Source: Beroe ovata (Eukaryota; Ctenophora; Nuda; Beroida; Beroidae). Taken from it: DNA of 35,557 nucleotides. The stretch is from NCBI GenBank assembly GCA_946803715.1, contig CAMPET010000083.1, positions 171,695-207,251 of the forward strand, read 5' to 3'. The notes under the pieces were generated by a model that saw nothing but the letters and a program-made list of their open reading frames with translations, was not told the origin of the DNA and searched no databases. The translations under genes were made by a program, and so were the position numbers. Shown in pieces: positions 33,668 to 35,557 of this stretch; within the stretch, counting starts at the first letter, position 1; each line of letters starts with the position of its first letter.

Positions 33668-34266
33668 ACAGAGGGGAGCGATGAGTTGATTGTGATGATA
33701 GGAATGTGCGCGGGAACTGGTATTGATTACCATATCTTTGAATCAGATCGAATGGTATTAGATCAATGAAAATGTGAAGAGCTGGAAGACCAATTCTTTG
33801 CATCATAATTCACCATCAACAAGGCACAGGCCACAGGAACGCCACTGAGAGTCTCTGGTACTTTATATGGTGTGACGTACCTACGTCTCCCCATTTTAGA
33901 TATAGAGTGTTCATTGATTGATTTTAGCATTTGGATAGAGTTGACGATTTTATTTCTTTCTCTCACTATTTTGATGTCAGTTGAAAGCTGCAAAAACTGG
34001 AGCCAATCAAAAACCGTATTTATGTTGTCTGTGAAATGATGATAAACATGACCGTATGAATCAGATGCAAACTAATGATTTGTTTGATCGAATTCAATGA
34101 ATTATCTCTGCACTGTTTTTTTATAGTGAAATTTGATCACCTTGTCGATTTCGTAGTATAAGGTGATTCGATGTGTCCACTTTAATTATATGCTTTTGGC
34201 TGAGAACCTTTCTCAATCACGATGTGTACAAATGGAGTTTTTCATGTTAACCTTGTAACACGTAGG
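33668..34266. other. intergenic, TBC1D15 to RTCA
   Basis: No exon is recognised. It should include the 3' untranslated region of the TBC gene and the promoter or 5' leader of the RTCA-like gene. Minus-strand open frames here lack similarity and splice signals. Confidence 0.5.
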
Positions 34267-34749
34267 ATGTCTAGGAGAGGGTACAAAGACGTGTACAACC
34301 GTGGCGACCCCTATGGTCGTAGTGGTCGGGGTGGTAACTATAACAACCACATCGCGGTTACCAATGGAGACCCTGGTGCCAGAGGTGGCAGGAGATCTGG
34401 TGGTGGGGGGAATGAACCGGAGGTCATGAATGACTACTACTCTCTATTGCTCTATCATATATACTCAGTGACTAGGTGAAATCACGTGTCTCAGCCACTT
34501 CCCCACTAACTCTATCATACCTATGACAGGTTAGCTGGCACAGTCCTGAACTGTCCCTGGTCCTACCCAAGAAGTACCAAGCCCGTGCCAAGGAGAAGTT
34601 TGTCGAGGTGGATGGCTCCGTGTTGGAGGGTGGAGGTCAGATACTCCGCATATCAGCAGCTCTGAGCTGCATAGTGGCCCAGCCCATCACCATTTCTAAA
34701 ATACGGGCGTGTCGCCCCAAACCAGGACTCAGTGCTCAGCACCTAGCCG
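34267..34749 (+). CDS. RTCA: RNA 3'-terminal phosphate cyclase, 5' exons, with Gly/Arg-rich extension
   Basis: The second exon, 34530-34749, is clear: [20 protein letters not shown], then a conserved LSC block and [13 protein letters not shown]. This is the N-terminus of RTCA, which converts RNA 3'-phosphates to 2',3'-cyclic phosphates using ATP. The exon starts phase 0 after CTATGACAG and ends phase 1 at CCG|GTAAGT. The catalytic histidine lies near the C-terminus of the family and is outside the window. Upstream, from ATG 34267, an open stretch gives [20 protein letters not shown] and then a glycine/arginine-rich region ([13 protein letters not shown]). A phase-0 donor after GAG near 34422, or a later one near 34471, would join it to [20 protein letters not shown] just before the RTCA core. 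RTCA proteins normally begin a few residues before VEVDGS, so about 75 extra residues are inferred. Confidence 0.82.
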
Positions 34750-34849
34750 GTAAGTGATACTGTTCTGAATTCTGATGGTGATAGTGGAATACCTCTACTA
34801 TTAATGAGTAGGTTCATTAATTATTCATAGTTATGATAGAGATAGTCCG

Positions 34850-35516
34850 AATGCTTGCATTGGAATCCGTTGACACCAGTACCTGCATCAGAACAGGGCA
34901 ATGTGGCGATCGGGGTACCCATTCGTCACAACTCACTGACACCACTGATACCACTGCATAACTGTGACGTAGGAATGCTTACGATGGAATGTGCTGACAC
35001 CACTAGTCACTACGTTAAAACATGGCTATGTGACGATTGGGGTACTGATTCGTCACAACTCGCTGACACCACTACATAACTGTGACGTAAGAATGCTTGC
35101 GACGGAATGTGCTGACACCAGTACGTCAAAACATGGCTTTGTGACGATCGGGGTACCCATTCGTCACAACTCACTGACACCACTGCATAACTGTGACGTA
35201 GGAATGCTGACGATGGAATGTGCTGAGTGCTGACACCAGTACGTGAAAGCATGGCTATGTGACGATTGGGATACCGATTCGTCACAACTTGCTGACACCA
35301 CTAAATAACTGTGACGTAGGAATGCTTGCAATGGAATGTGCTGACACCAGTACGTCAGAACATGACTATGTGACGATTGGGGTACTCATTCGTAACAACT
35401 CACTGACACCACTACATAAATGTGACGTAGGAATGCTTGCGATGGAATGTGCTGACACCGTCAAAATATGGCTATGTGACGAGTGGGGTACTGATTCGTC
35501 ATAACTTGCTGACACC
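34850..35516. repeat. tandem repeat, unit alternating 118 and 111 bases, in RTCA intron
   Basis: GTGACGTA recurs at 34964, 35082, 35193, 35311 and 35422: spacing 118, 111, 118, 111. Each unit holds TGGAATGTGCTGACACCA, GGCTATGTGACGATTGGGGT-like, ATTCGTCACAACT and CTGACACCACT. Long open frames on both strands come from the unit and are not genes. It embeds the TGACACCA(C)T motif seen in ATG2 introns. Confidence 0.9.
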
Positions 35517-35544
35517 CAGAGACCACCGACTCATACTAATGACA

Positions 35545-35557
35545 GGGGGGGGGGGGG
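35545..35557. other. G13 homopolymer at the window end
   Basis: Thirteen Gs end the sequence. This is probably where a contig or read broke down. Confidence 0.6.

Noticed and set aside
33516-33806. 96-codon minus-strand frame
   Set aside because: It is antisense to the last TBC1D15 exon and its 3' flank.
34855-35504. Several 74-91-codon frames on both strands
   Set aside because: They are translations of the tandem repeat and their residues repeat with it.
1-35557. tRNA, rRNA or viral genes
   Set aside because: I saw no cloverleaf with A/B box order, no rRNA-like stretch and no viral protein signature on either strand. A dedicated scan was not possible.

Overview
This is nuclear DNA from an animal or a close relative of animals. 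Introns are spliceosomal (GT..AG), mostly about 55-450 bases long. Intergenic DNA is AT-rich with scattered CGCG patches. The recognisable genes are typical animal housekeeping genes. The short introns and compact layout would suit an early-branching animal such as a sponge, but that is inference; no marker here fixes the species. Single Ns at 6697, 7891, 25361, 25678 and 25894 look like contig joins and matter for interpretation.

Layout, left to right. (1) 2688-4478, +: a compact three-exon GNPTAB-like (Stealth family) phosphotransferase. (2) 4963-6598, -: seven internal exons of CPSF2, with both ends missing. (3) 6698-7890, -: a second copy of ATG2 exons 7-12, bounded by Ns, probably the other haplotype. 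(4) 8036-13443, -: the first 16 exons (about 650 codons) of the autophagy lipid-transfer protein ATG2, all in consistent phase; the rest of the gene is absent. (5) 14559-17312, -: a six-exon tRNA 2'-phosphotransferase (TRPT1/Tpt1) with a 390-residue serine-rich N-terminal extension. (6) 18301-22211, +: at least six exons of an unrecognised Ser/Pro-rich coiled-coil protein, divergent from TRPT1. (7) 22.2-29.8 kb: repeat-dominated DNA holding a 545-base tandem repeat, a cluster of GC-rich hairpins, palindromic motifs, and two small transposons with perfect 9-base target duplications. (8) 29815-30330, +: TMEM199/Vma12-like V-ATPase assembly factor. (9) 30557-33667, +: complete 11-exon TBC1D15/17 Rab-GAP. 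(10) 34267-34749, +: 5' part of RTCA (RNA 3'-phosphate cyclase), followed by a tandem repeat that ends in a G13 run at the window edge.

The genes do not form one pathway. Several share membrane-traffic and lysosome themes (GNPTAB, ATG2, TMEM199, TBC1D15) or RNA ends and processing (CPSF2, TRPT1, RTCA), but I see no sequence evidence of co-regulation. I found no new multi-gene system. The most interesting items are the Tpt1 fusion that lacks a conserved arginine, the Mutator-like mini-transposons, the hairpin cluster, the recurrent TGACACCACT motif in introns, and the probable false duplication inside ATG2.
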